Assembly: GCA_015501595.1 (NCBI GenBank)
Contig: JADNRX010000013.1
Location: 248,001-312,000, forward strand
Length of the DNA stretch: 64,000 nucleotides
Direction: 5' to 3'
Source: Hymenopellis radicata
Taxonomy: Eukaryota > Basidiomycota > Agaricomycetes > Agaricales > Physalacriaceae
Shown here: piece by piece, positions 25,405-36,007 of the stretch
Layout: each line of letters begins with the position of its first letter
Position numbering within the stretch: position 1 is the first letter of the stretch
The notes under the pieces: model-generated
Told to the model about the DNA's origin: nothing
Seen by the model: only the letters and a program-made list of their open reading frames with translations
Databases searched by the model: none
Program-made: the position numbers and the translations under genes

Positions 25405-26090
25405 TTACACCTCTTGAGACTTGTGAGCTCTTTTGATCTGTTTCTGGGGCAGAAGCGAAGGCTCGATGTGAGGAATGACACCTCCTTCACTGATGACAAC
25501 ATTCCCGAGCAGTTGATGCAGCCTACATGGAAGAGATTTAAATTAAGCCAGGAACTGAATAGCCTTGAAAGGTACGTACTCTTCGTCGTTGCGTATAGCA
25601 AGTTGCAGATGGCGGGAATAATGCGGCGCTTTTTTTGATCGCGGGCAGCATTACCAGCAAGTTCCAAGAGCTCAGCGATTAGGTACTCGAGGACCGACGC
25701 AAGATAAACTAAGGGCATCAGGCATAGATAGATAATCGAACAAGGCCACATACCAGGTGCAACGTGCTGAATTCGCATGCCACGATGAGTCGTCTTCATG
25801 ATCCGGTGGATCCTGGAGACCGGAAATTGAAGACCCGCGCGCGCAGAACGATTGCGCTTGGTGCCCGGTGGCAGCAGGTTTGTTAGGATCTTTCCACTTT
25901 GTTTACCACTAACAGAGAGGTCTCAGTCTGTATAACTAGAGCAGTGAAGAGAAATTACGGTGTTTACCGCCGATTGCCTTGGGCTCCTGCTTGCCGCCAT
26001 TCTTTCCAAGACCGATACCTTTACCTTTTCCTGCCTGTGGGGTTGGAAGAATTAAAATAAGCAGTCAGAGAACTACTTGACGCGTACCAT
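25405..26090 (-). CDS. Histone H2A, divergent, with C-terminal SQ motif; frame broken
   Basis: Core histone. Minus-strand exons are 26090..26088 (ATG alone), 26034..25968, 25908..25754, 25708..25580 and 25522..25405. The Gly/Lys-rich tail ([14 protein letters not shown]) precedes the histone fold [61 protein letters not shown], and the C-terminal [15 protein letters not shown]. It ends HKSQEV, matching the SQE phosphorylation motif of H2A.X-type fungal H2A. Loop L1 ([11 protein letters not shown]) is unlike usual H2A. One base is missing near 25611-25616, and another is needed at the exon 2/3 junction; adding both closes at 157 residues. It could be a variant, a pseudogene or an assembly-damaged canonical gene. 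Confidence 0.8.
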
Positions 26091-26398
26091 TGTGTGTTGA
26101 TAAGGAAACGACGGCCATCCTGGCGGTGCAATAGTCCATGTATAAAGCAGACGCGCTCAAAGTGACGCGGATCAACGTGACGAATGTGACATTTTGATCT
26201 TCTCCACCAGGCCAACACGAGGCGGGCTCAAGGACCCCAGCTGTACGCTCGCAGAAGGAAACTTGCCGTCGGATTTCCAAAGGGAACGGGCGCTTAACGC
26301 TGACTCTTTTTATATAATTCAAGTTAAGCTTACATTCCACGCGCTGTCGACGTGCAGACTGCCAGCATTCCCCGAAACGCAGCCATCCCTGCTGCAAA
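26091..26398. promoter_or_regulatory. Divergent promoter H2A / M50B peptidase
   Basis: 308 bp between the two start codons, oriented away from each other. No ORF; presumed shared regulatory region. No defined site is claimed. Confidence 0.4.
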
Positions 26399-27665
26399 AT
26401 GGCAACAATCACCGTCGCAAGTCGCCCCCCGCTCCAGGACCCGACGGCCGGCGTAACAGCAGGCTCAGCGCAGCCCATCACGCCAACCAGCGAGCAGGTA
26501 CGTGTTGCCCGCGTTGATCATGCAAAACATCTCATTGTCCGTAGATCGTCGTCCTCTATGTGGTGCGTATCCGCATCTTCCTTTGTCAAATGCACCCGCC
26601 AGAACAAGCAAACAGATGATCTCCATGTCCGTCGTTATCTTCGGAGTCTGGAATGTCCCTGGTCTGCGTAACCTCATCAACCCCTCAAGCTCTTCACGAT
26701 AGGCCTGCACGAAATGTCCCATATCATCGCGGTACGCGCTCTCCGCCACGTTATGCCTGCACTTACAAGCCTCGTGTAGGCTGTGCTTTCCGGTGGTCGT
26801 ATACTGCGCATAACGATTGATCCCCACATTGGCGGAGCAACGATTGTTGAGGGTGGCCGTCCTGGTTTCATCCTGCCAGCCGGATACATTGGATCTACGC
26901 TATTCGGGGTCTCTTCGTGCTAGCCGGCTGGGACACGCTTGTCGCGAAAGTGATGAGCTTTGTGCTCGCCATCGGACTCCTCATGCCGCTGCGACTCGTT
27001 CGCGATAAATTGTACGTGTACGTACCACTTCTCGTTCAATAACGTGTCTCACTTTCTGCCTTCTAGTACTATCCTACTCACGATCTTTTACGAAGGACTC
27101 CTAATTGGCTTTTGGTTTGTTGATCACGCGTGCGCGTTTGGTCTCACCTTCCCATTCTGTATCGTTGATCTCCATTTACAGGTCTGCCTTGCGGTGGTAT
27201 TGCCTATTTGTCGGCATGATGAAGTACGTTTTGAATATGGAATATCCTTTGCGTTGGCTCATTACATACGGGTAGCATTCTATATGTCATCTGTACGTGT
27301 TCCGTTATCCTTGCTGATATCCAGATTGATTTGCTCGTAGGGGACGTTGCTGATGACCGCTTCTTCCACAAAACTAATGATTCTGATACGACTCAGTTTG
27401 AAATCATGTTTCCTCGGATACCTCAACACGGCAAGTCCGAGTCAACTCTAATGCACTTGCTTCTTTCTGACCCGTTCTTCATAGTCTGGGCAACGCTTTG
27501 GATCATGTTCTCTCTTACCGTCCTTGCGGGCTTTGCCCTGCTCGGGATATTTGCTTTCAAGCGCACTACCCAAGAGATGTATGACGAGGCTGGTGAGGAT
27601 TCTTCTCATTCTCCTGATGCCACTTTTTTGAAACTTGTCTAGCTAAATTTCTTCCCACACGATAA
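26399..27665 (+). CDS. Peptidase M50B-like integral membrane metalloprotease
   Basis: Predicted zinc-dependent membrane peptidase of the M50B-like family. Exons are 26399..26497, 26545..26562, 26616..26731, 26780..27011, 27067..27129, 27182..27223, 27276..27292, 27341..27430, 27485..27592 and 27643..27665. HEMSH (HExxH) occurs in LFTIGLHEMSHIIA; then AVLSGGRILRITI, PHIGGATIVEGG, and several hydrophobic helices (FVLAIGLLMPL, LRWYCLFVGMMNILYVIWD). DVADDRFFHKTNDSD is the conserved acidic loop. The C-terminus is DEAAKFLPTR. Two exons are only 17 and 18 nt. One intron (27431..27484) starts GCAAGT. Two bases are missing, in CCCC (about 26681) and GGGG (about 26907) runs; restoring both gives 269 residues. 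The biological substrate is unknown. Confidence 0.85.
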
Positions 27666-28114
27666 ACGTCGCGATGCCGCCACACTTGGACTATCTGTAT
27701 CTATCCAAAAGACCACAGAGATGACATTTCTTGCACTGCTTGTATTTCACTTTGTAATATCCCTCATTGACCATTTGCATTAATTTATTTCTCTATACCT
27801 ATTTGACGAGTTTCATTTTTCACAGTCTGAATGGTAAAGAGGGCAAGCGACCAGCAGACGGCGCCAAGCAAAATGTTGCAAGCGCGAGGATTACTACCAC
27901 AATCAACGAGTATTGGATGCGTCGAAATATTTGCTGTTGACTGTGACGCGAAGATTCCAGATAAAGCGCACTACATACGACGTTGCGACGGAACTGCCGA
28001 ATATCTCAAGCTCGTTCCTCATCCCACTTGATTAGGCTACACTTGACAAAAATTCGAACGGCATATGCACTTTCAGTATCAATACATTTGATGTAGCATA
28101 CAACAATTGTGCAA
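27666..28114. other. Convergent spacer, nothing seen
   Basis: 450 bp between the 3' ends of the M50B and RPP2 genes. A 66-codon open frame (27831..28031) has no recognisable content. Confidence 0.4.
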
Positions 28115-28560
28115 TTAGTCGAATAGACCGAAGCCCATGTCGTCGTCGGACTCTTCCTACAAGAAAAGTTAGGATGAGAGCAAATGAAATTGGATGGAAT
28201 ACTTGCCTTCTCTTCCTCCTTCTTCTCCTCTTCCTTGGGTGCCTCGGCAGCGGCAGCAGCACCGCCAGATGGGGCAGCAGCAGCTCCTCCACCTCCTCCA
28301 CCACCAGAAGGAACCTGTCCCAGGTTAGCGTTAAATTGAGATCAATGACAATGACTACAGGCACATACGGAAGCAAGCTTAGACGATCCCTCGGCGATGA
28401 GCTGGTCAATGCTCTTGCCGGAGAGCTCGGAGATCAGGGAGTCGAGACGAGAGTCGTCAACCTCGACACCACCAGCGGAGAGGACCTTCTTGATGTCGGC
28501 AGCGGAAGGCGAGGTGTTTCCACCGATGGTGAGGAGCAGGTAAGCAGCAATGTAACGCAT
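28115..28560 (-). CDS. RPP2: 60S acidic ribosomal protein P2
   Basis: Stalk protein of the large ribosomal subunit. Exons 28560..28369, 28314..28207 and 28156..28115 give 113 residues with intact frame. [15 protein letters not shown] starts the helical dimerisation domain. A Gly/Ala hinge ([21 protein letters not shown]) is followed by a Lys/Glu-rich run, and the protein ends with the universal [11 protein letters not shown]. Intron 28206..28157 begins GCAAGT (GC-AG). A 52-nt intron (28612..28561) in the 5' UTR ends exactly at the ATG. It is divergent from RPS15. Confidence 0.97.
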
Positions 28561-28942
28561 CTAAGCCATCGGGTCGGTCATTCTGAATCCAGGCTCAGTA
28601 AAAGAGACATACTTTTCGTGTAGACGGGGTGGTTCAAGTTAAATGGGTAGCCAACAAATCACTGAAACAGCGTGAGCACGACGAGATCGAGAGCAACAAC
28701 CAGTAAATGCGCACGTTTAATCCGTGAAGGACGAAATGTGGATTCTATCCAGTAGTTGTTTTATGCGCGAAGCTGACTTGAACTGACAAAATTTCGGATG
28801 CGCGAAAGTCGACCGTCCCGAAAGCTGTATAGCTGCACGTGCAATTTAGGTTTGCGGTGGCTGAGCTTCGGCAACGGCCGGCCTCTCGTCAGCCAGCTTT
28901 TCGACAAACTGCTAGACAGCGACCGCCCCCCGCAAAATCAAG
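28561..28942. promoter_or_regulatory. Shared divergent promoter of RPP2 and RPS15
   Basis: 382 bp separating the start codons of two ribosomal protein genes on opposite strands, including the 5' UTR intron of RPP2. Coordinated expression is expected from context. No specific factor site is claimed. Confidence 0.5.
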
Positions 28943-29658
28943 ATGGTACGCATTCGCCGCCGCCGCTCTGCTCGCGCTAATTTGCTCTCAGGCTGATTCA
29001 TCCGTTACCGACCCCGCCGTCGCCGCCGAGCTCAAAAAGAGGAGAACGTTCCGTACGTTCTCGTACCGTGGTGTTGAGTTGGACAAGCTCTTGGATCTGA
29101 ACAACGAAGAGGTATGGATAGAATGCACCATTTACGATCTAATATTCACTATTGACTGCAGCTCGTTGACCTTGTCCACGCCCGTGCTCGCCGTCGCTTC
29201 AAGCGCGGTCTCAAGCGCCGCCCTTTGGGATTGATCAAGAAGCTGCGAAAGGCCAAGAAGGAGGCCCCGCCCAATGAGAAGCCTGCCGTTGTCAAGACAC
29301 ATCTGCGGGACATGATTGTCGTTCCCGAAATGATTGGCTCGGTCGTTGGTATTTACAACGGCAAGGTGCGTCTACTCAACCATATTTGCTGTCTCGGTAG
29401 ATTGAACATGTATGCAGGTGTTCAACTCTGTCGAAATCAAGCCTGAGATGACTGGACACTACCTTGGAGAGTTCTCGTGCTCATACAGGCCCGTCAAGCA
29501 CGGTCGCCCTGGTGTATGTTCATCTACTTGCTGCTGTCACGGCCTTCTTAACCTCTGTTCATGTAGATTGGTGCCACACACTCTTCCCGATTGTTCGTTC
29601 ATTGTTTTCTCAAGTTGTATGCTCAATTGACACATTTTGCAGCATCCCTCTCAAGTAA
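28943..29658 (+). CDS. RPS15: 40S ribosomal protein S15 (uS19)
   Basis: Small-subunit head protein. Exons 28943..28945 (ATG only), 28992..29111, 29162..29365, 29418..29513, 29567..29592 and 29643..29658 give 154 residues, intact frame. Landmarks are [94 protein letters not shown] and IPLK. The start codon is cut off from the rest by an intron, as in many ribosomal protein genes. Confidence 0.97.
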
Positions 29659-29876
29659 AAGCGTTCATGGCGGCATATGTTCTTTTCTTCATGTATTCCT
29701 ACGCACCACTATGATATGCGTTACATGTCCCCGTGGAATTAAGAAAACGCGTGAAGCCGCCATACTTTAAACTAGAGTAAAGTGCATATCCTCAGGTGAA
29801 CGGGTACCGGCCCCATCAACGGTCCGGTGACCTAGATTGAAAGGCTCGCTCATTCTGAGACTTGAAACTCGCCTCC

Positions 29877-30585
29877 ATGTCTGTTGACCCACTTTCCGCT
29901 GTCGTCGTTGCCCTTCAGCGCGAGCAGATCATTCCCGATGTCATCCCCGGGCCCTTCACGCCGTCCGTGCTATTCAGCATCACATATCCCACCGGCATCG
30001 AAGCGCTCCTCAGCTCTGAACTGACCCGCGAGGACACTCTCGACGAGCCGGAGATCAACTTCACGCCCATGCAGAACGTCCTGGGCGCGACAGAGGAACC
30101 CACCTATACCTTGGTCATGACGGATCCCGATGCCCCGTCAAGGGCTGAGCCAAAGTATAGGCAATTCAGACACTGGGTGGTACGCTATTCAGTTCACGGA
30201 GGCATCCTTAGGCCCTAATCAGTCGCTGCAGATCACCGGACTCAAGTCCCCCGCCCTCGGTTCCTCTGAAACTGCCAATCTGGTCGCAGTCAAGACGAAG
30301 CCGTCTACTACTCCGTATCGCCCGCCTGGTCCGCCCCCGGGAACTGGATATCATCGTTACAGTAAGCATCTGCTATGGTGTAGTAACTTTGGTACCTAAA
30401 ATATTCCACAGCATTCATACTCTTTGAGGAACCCGCTGGTGGTTTGACCATCCCCGAAGGTGCTGTAGAGCACGGTGCAGAGCTTGAACAGCGTCGAAAG
30501 TGGTCTGCCTTTGAATTCGGAAAGAAATATGGTCTTACACTTGTCGGTGCCAACTACTTTTTGGTCAAATCCAAGGACGTGTGAG
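29877..30585 (+). CDS. Phosphatidylethanolamine-binding protein (PEBP; carboxypeptidase Y inhibitor-like)
   Basis: PEBP/RKIP/TFS1 family member with exons 29877..30179, 30232..30361 and 30412..30585. Signature [19 protein letters not shown] forms the ligand-pocket motif, followed by ITGLKSP and GTGYHRYTFILFEEP (GxHRY motif). The end resembles [13 protein letters not shown], but the frame breaks at about 30538-30542: one extra base, or two lost, separates KKYGLT from VGANYF. In fungi such proteins inhibit vacuolar carboxypeptidase Y or affect signalling; the role here is inferred. There are about 220 bp to RPS15 upstream, and it is convergent with the amylase. Confidence 0.87.
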
Positions 30586-30814
30586 TGAGACTGGCATAGA
30601 AGAAGAAATTGAACGCTTGTACGAGTACGAATAGGATGCAATATATAGGTAGATTCCTTCCCGGCCACCGATCGCGTCGATGCGTCCTGTTCTGAACGTG
30701 ACGAAACTTCAAGACAGAATCTAAACGAACACATAAATATATTCAATTTCGCAGACACGCGATTTACAGATGAACCATCAAGGTTAGATAAATAACATTC
30801 CTTCAATATAAAAT

Positions 30815-33391
30815 TCAACGCCAACTCGTCGAGATGGTCTGATTCCCACTTGACGCCACAGTTGCTTGTCGGTTTGGATCGGATTCCCATTGAACCTAAG
30901 CCATTATGGGCGCGATGAGTTTTGGATGGCGCAAAAGACCTCGTACTTACAGAGCCGTCCGTTTCCTTCCGGATGAACTTGTATTCAAACGTCGTATCCG
31001 CAGGAAGACTGACCGTCACCCTCCACACGGGATAGCTAGCCGATGACAGTGCAATCTAAAGAGATGGAAAAAATGTTGATATAGTATATGTATGACGGGG
31101 TATAGTAGGTGATTATACTCACAGAGGAAGCCGTATTCCATGTGCCTAGTTGTGATATGCTACCGGTGAGAAAGATGTTCTATAGTACATGTATCTGTTT
31201 GTTGATGGGGTATATGCTAGTCTCGAGCGTTTCTCACCTCTCCGAAAGTCGTAGTGGCCGTTTCCTCGAAAGTAACTAGTACCGATCCTGTGTTGCCACC
31301 ACCACCCGAACCTGAACCTAGTACAATAGGTTGTATGAAGAAAATTAGATAGAACCACTGCGCAAACCTGATCCGGTGGCATTGGTATGAATAGCTATGG
31401 CGCTTCGTGCAGGAACCGTCGCGCTGAATGATCCTCCGGACACGGTGAAACTGGCATAAATCAGCAGGAGGTCGTTGGAAGAAACAGGACGCTCACGAAG
31501 ATCCAGTGCAAGATCCGGAGCTGCTTGTCCCGCTGATAACATCGCAGTACGTGCCCGCAGCAAGTGAGGTCATGAACGTAGCACTCCAAGCCGAGTCCGC
31601 GTTGTTAATCGCGACGAATCCAGCAGAGCCTTGCAGCGAGTCAGATTCTCGAGACAAAAGCTGGTTGAAACCATTAGGTACGAACCTCTTCCAAAGGCAA
31701 TTTGGGAAGACTGTGGCGACACCCAATTGTTCAGTGTAGCCGAGCCTACTGTGTTTCTGAAGCCGACCATACCGGTAAAGGCGACCCAGCGATGCTGGCA
31801 AAGCCAACCATTGGCACCACCAGTCCCCGAGCAAGTACCAGCACCTTAATAAAGAACCTTAGCCATATATATGCGGGTTGATCTTGTGAAGGACCTACCA
31901 CCATTCGGCGCCCCGGCATCATTATCGGAGAACTCATAGCCGGATAAGATGCTAGGCGTCCCATAAGGGTGTGCGAGGGAGAAGATGGTCGCAGTAACGT
32001 AGGTGTTACTGGAGGACTTGTAGTTCAAGGAACTACCACCCTAAAGAACGCGTTATGAGCTACTCATACGCGTTTGTCGGAACGTGAATCTTACTCTTTC
32101 GGTGTCATGGTTGGCGACGAATACGTTGGCTGTTGACCCGGACACCCAGCCTACAGATGTTTGTGAGTTTCGTTCACTTCTGGATGAGGATTACGGTACC
32201 ATTGCTGTCAAGATTTTGTAATCCCGATATGTCACCGTTAGAAAAGGCATTCTGCAAGGTCCAAGTATATCGAAATCTGTACATTTATCAGCATTATCCT
32301 CCATCCACAACATGGATGAACTCACTCTTGCACATCACCGTTCGATACGTACTCGGAAGGCTGAACGGCTTCGCCCGCACCGAAGATAACTTCTTGGGTT
32401 ATGTAGGGTGTTGTGTTTAAGCGCGAGAGAATGTTAGCTATGTCTCCACTGGCGATGTCTGTCTATCTTTGAGCTTCATACTTTCTCCACATACAGGTAT
32501 ACTTACGCTTCGCTGCATCAAGACGGAGTCCGTCAACGCCCAACGACAATAGGTCATTCACATATGTAGCAAGGCGGCCGCGAACATATTCTGTGTCCGT
32601 GGCAAGACTAGGTGGGCTCGTCAGCTAATACATGCAGACCGGAAAACGAGGAGGGACTAACTCTGCAAGGTTCACAAGCTCACAAGTTTGAACCTGTGCA
32701 CGGCTTGAATAGTCGACGATGTCATCACCGTTGGTAAGGCCACAATGGTGGAAGTCCTATAGAGATTATCATGAGAAAAGTATTGTTCGAATTGCAAATC
32801 AGCGGACCTGTGTTTGGTATATTCCGGGGTAATCATAGTGTGTAAAGGAGGAGCCTGCCACGCCAGTGCCAGAGTCTATCCCCGCCATATGGTTCAGAAT
32901 CGTATCTGGAAATAGGTAGCTTTGAATATCACGCTCTTCATGAATTCGTGTTCTCTTACCCGCAATGACGTTTACGCCTGCAGCATGACAGGTTGTGACC
33001 ATGCTGGCGAACAGATAGGATCAGAAAGAGATGAAAGCTTGAATGGAGCGCACTTGGCAAATTGGGACCGCGAGCCGCGCTTCGAGGTTAGGATGTAAGA
33101 TACGGGTTGATAATCTGTCCACCAAGCACTGCCAGTAATATGTTCAGCGGGAGGACTGACTACATTGAAGGTCAGATGTCGACTCGAAGCTGAAGACAAG
33201 CGGGTTTCACCTTGAACGAAACCGTAGCCCGCAGGCCCGATGAAGTTGGTGCATTCCAAGGCGACACTATCCCATGTCCATTCGAACATTTGAATAATTA
33301 CGGTCTTCGACCCAGAGGGAGCCCTCGGCACCAGGCGCGGCGCAGCGAGCGCACAAGGCAGAAGAAGGAGAACGAAAGACTTGAAGTTCAT
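30815..33391 (-). CDS. Secreted alpha-amylase, GH13 with C-terminal CBM20
   Basis: Endo-acting starch hydrolase. Seventeen minus-strand exons (from 33391..33211 to 30895..30815) sum to 576 residues in exact frame. The signal peptide is [18 protein letters not shown]13 regions seen: [27 protein letters not shown] (nucleophile Asp), [10 protein letters not shown] (acid/base Glu) and FVANHDTER (transition-state Asp). A C-terminal beta domain is followed by a Gly/Ser linker (GSGSGGGG) and a CBM20 starch-binding domain with [25 protein letters not shown] and VQWESDPN. It acts outside the cell on starch, with the sugar transporter as a possible downstream partner. A TATA-like TATTTATAC lies about 200 bp upstream. 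Confidence 0.95.
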
Positions 33392-34490
33392 GGCTGAAGC
33401 GAAGAGCACTCCGAGGACAAGTTGAAGGATATGTTGTTAGCGCACGGAACCTGGACAAACGGACACAGGCGTGAGCACGACTCTACGAGTACGGTAAGTC
33501 TAGGTAACGAGCAAGTAAGAAAGGAAAAGACAAACCTCCTCTGGTCAAAGTAGGAAGAAAACGGCTGAGGAGAAACAATGGGGCGACGAGGTATTTATAC
33601 TAGCGTAGATCCAATCTATCTAAAATGGGAATGGGATGGAATCGAACGTGGAGGAGGAATGAATCGAGTAAGACAGAAAGAAGTAAGGAGGTGAGCACGG
33701 ATAAGATAAGATGTCCTACCAACATATGTCAAGCCTGTGTCAAGCCTTTTTAAACATGCACGGCGCACGCGTCGCCGAAACAGATCTGTTGCCCATGTGC
33801 ATGAGCTGCTGGAGTATTTCATGTGGGCGACAACAAGAACGATCAAACTGTACCTCACCTGTACATCACCGAACTCAGATGACTGGAACGACGACACTAT
33901 CTCAGAATATCGCCGTGAGATTGACGAGGGCAGAAGGAAAAGAAATACACTCTTTCCGACTCAGAGGGTCTGATTTTGGTAAATCGATGTAGCGGGCACT
34001 CGAAGCGCGCGAATCCAATCCAGGTGACATTGTACCATGACTGATGAGTTTGTTTTGCCCAGGCGACAATCGGCCGTCGGAACGAGACAATAACGCAGTC
34101 GCAAACCGTGCAGAGTTGATCATTGTTGAAACGTTGAAACTTGAAGCTTGAAGGCAGCCGCTGAGTTGAAGCCAAGCAAGCGTGATCGTAGTATTTTTCA
34201 AGACAGCTACCCCGCGTTCGCGAGTAACTCTTCCGGACGTTCAAAATATAAAACAGCGTTGCATGCGGTGGCTCCACCGGTACAACATATCAGCGGCACT
34301 GCAACCTTCAAACAGACAATCCCCTCGCCTTTTACTAGGGGATTCCGTGGAAGTTGTAGAAATAACGCCGTCTTATCAATCTTTGGGCTCTACCTGGTAC
34401 TTCGAGTATCAAGTCAATTATCTTTTTTTGAATGCTTGCCTAACATTGGAATCCAAGCCTAGTAAACCTGTTATAGGGTCGTGGAAATAA
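33392..34490. other. Amylase upstream region, no gene seen
   Basis: About 1.1 kb without supported coding sequence. The first part is probably the amylase promoter. The rest joins the repeat-rich zone. Confidence 0.4.
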
Positions 34491-35022
34491 CCTCCGGGGG
34501 TGGTAAATAACCGTTATTTACCTACCCGCCCAGAAGAAGAGGTTATTTACCGGTTAGAAACGGTAATTTACCGGCACGTGATATATTCACGTGACCTTTT
34601 CGCGGGAATCTCTTCGCCTGCTGTTGTCCGTGTGTTCCCTCTCCTTTGGCCCCATGCCCACTTTCTTGGTGTCACCACAGTTAAATATTGATTATGTAGT
34701 TCTCCCTCCTTCCCTCCCATGTAATTCTGAGCCAATTGAACCCTGTATTTTGTTCAGCCTGATTTGAGCTGCCAGAGTCAACCTGACTCTTGTGCTGAAT
34801 TTTGGTTGAATTCAACTCTCCAATTGTTAGCATTTTTGATTTTCTTCACAAGTTGCCTGTATCTGTCTGTGGTGGCAGGGCTCCTAGTGTCAATGCGGGA
34901 ACCTTCCCGAATTGTGCGCCACAGATCACGTGAAAATGTCACGTGGAGGTAAATAACCTACCTCCCAGGCTCTGAGGTTACGAACCGGTAAATAACCGGT
35001 AAATTACCGGGAAACAACCTCT
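34484..35022. mobile_element. Foldback/MITE-like element with imperfect terminal inverted repeats
   Basis: The left arm (about 34500-34600) and right arm (about 34925-35022) are inverted copies. Both contain GGTAAATAACC/GGTTATTTACC units and a small hairpin with CACGTG arms (34575..34593 and 34927..34945). The left arm also has a perfect 10-bp inverted repeat GGTAAATAAC-C-GTTATTTACC (34502..34522). The roughly 330-bp interior has no ORF. Outer limits are uncertain, and no clear target duplication was identified. It is probably non-autonomous. Confidence 0.55.
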
Positions 35023-35095
35023 CGGTATGCTAACCTAGGTTGTTTCCACTACCCTAACCTGTTAATAACGGTTTCGATACCAGCACGTGTTTTGG

Positions 35096-35290
35096 ACACG
35101 TGATGTGGTGCAGCGGCTAGCCGCCATCCCGCCCTTGTCCCGCCACTCTCAGCTTCTCTGAGTAGAATCAGCTTTTGCCCGATCAAGGACGTATTTACCT
35201 AGTACCCATCCCTCGGGCCTCGGCCAAGGTTTCAATACTATTAAAAACCGCAGTAAACCCGAGGTGTATCAAAACCTAGGGTTTACTGCG
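35096..35290. repeat. Diverged direct repeat, copy A
   Basis: Starts ACACGTGATGTGGTGCAGC and ends near CGAGGTGTATCAAAACC ... TTACTGCG. It matches the segment at 35663-35822 in order and orientation, with many differences. The 568-bp spacing could reflect degraded LTRs or a tandem repeat. Confidence 0.45.
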
Positions 35291-35662
35291 CCACCCTATC
35301 CAAGCCGGATATTCCTGACACAACGGACCCGACCCGCTCCCGTTTCTACCGACTCGCTACCATCGTTTCCGACAGATGTGCTATGTACGACAGCATTCTA
35401 AATACTCGGAACGACTCACTCCGAACACCCGACTGCGTCGTTGTTTACTATTCTCTCCGTTTTAGCTATATTGTACTTATTCACTTTCCGTTGTTCTCTC
35501 ACTTAGATACGTGTTGATTTTCGTTTAAAAGCTCTAGTCCATCGCTAATACACGTCGTCTGACAACACTAAGTTTCAATACCTTTCGCCCGACGCTCGTG
35601 GCTAGTGTTGGCCCTCGGGCCTTGGCACAGTAAACCTCGTGGGGTGTCGGATTGTTCCATTC

Positions 35663-35822
35663 CGACACGTGATGTGGCGCAGCAGCGCGCCACCTCGTCC
35701 CGCCTCTGTCCCTCCACTCTCGGCGCCTGCACGCCGTCACATCAGTGTTTCTTACCGGTTTCGAATCGTTAATTACCGGTCAAACTCGAGGTGCGTCAAA
35801 AGCAACGGCTTACTTCACAACA
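35663..35822. repeat. Diverged direct repeat, copy B
   Basis: Starts ACACGTGATGTGGCGCAGC, with CTCGTCCCGCC and CCTCCACTCTC blocks as in copy A, and ends near CGAGGTGCGTCAAAAGC ... GGCTTAC. Between the copies there is no recognisable gag/pol sequence. Confidence 0.45.
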
Positions 35823-36007
35823 CTAGACGCCACTGGCAGTGCGCAATCTACAAGTTCTCCAAGTAAATATTAATCGGAGCATGTCGCCCGTCTATGGGTT
35901 AAACAACGAGGATGATCGTCAACACTGGACATTATTAATCATGCTAAGTATTATAGTTATCTATGCGCGGAGGTATGACATCAAATCATCATTCGAAATC
36001 GGGAACT

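Noticed and set aside
25848..25893. Two further frameshifts in the H2A tail (alternative reading [15 protein letters not shown])
   Set aside because: The frame reading [18 protein letters not shown] is open throughout, so the extra shifts are not needed.
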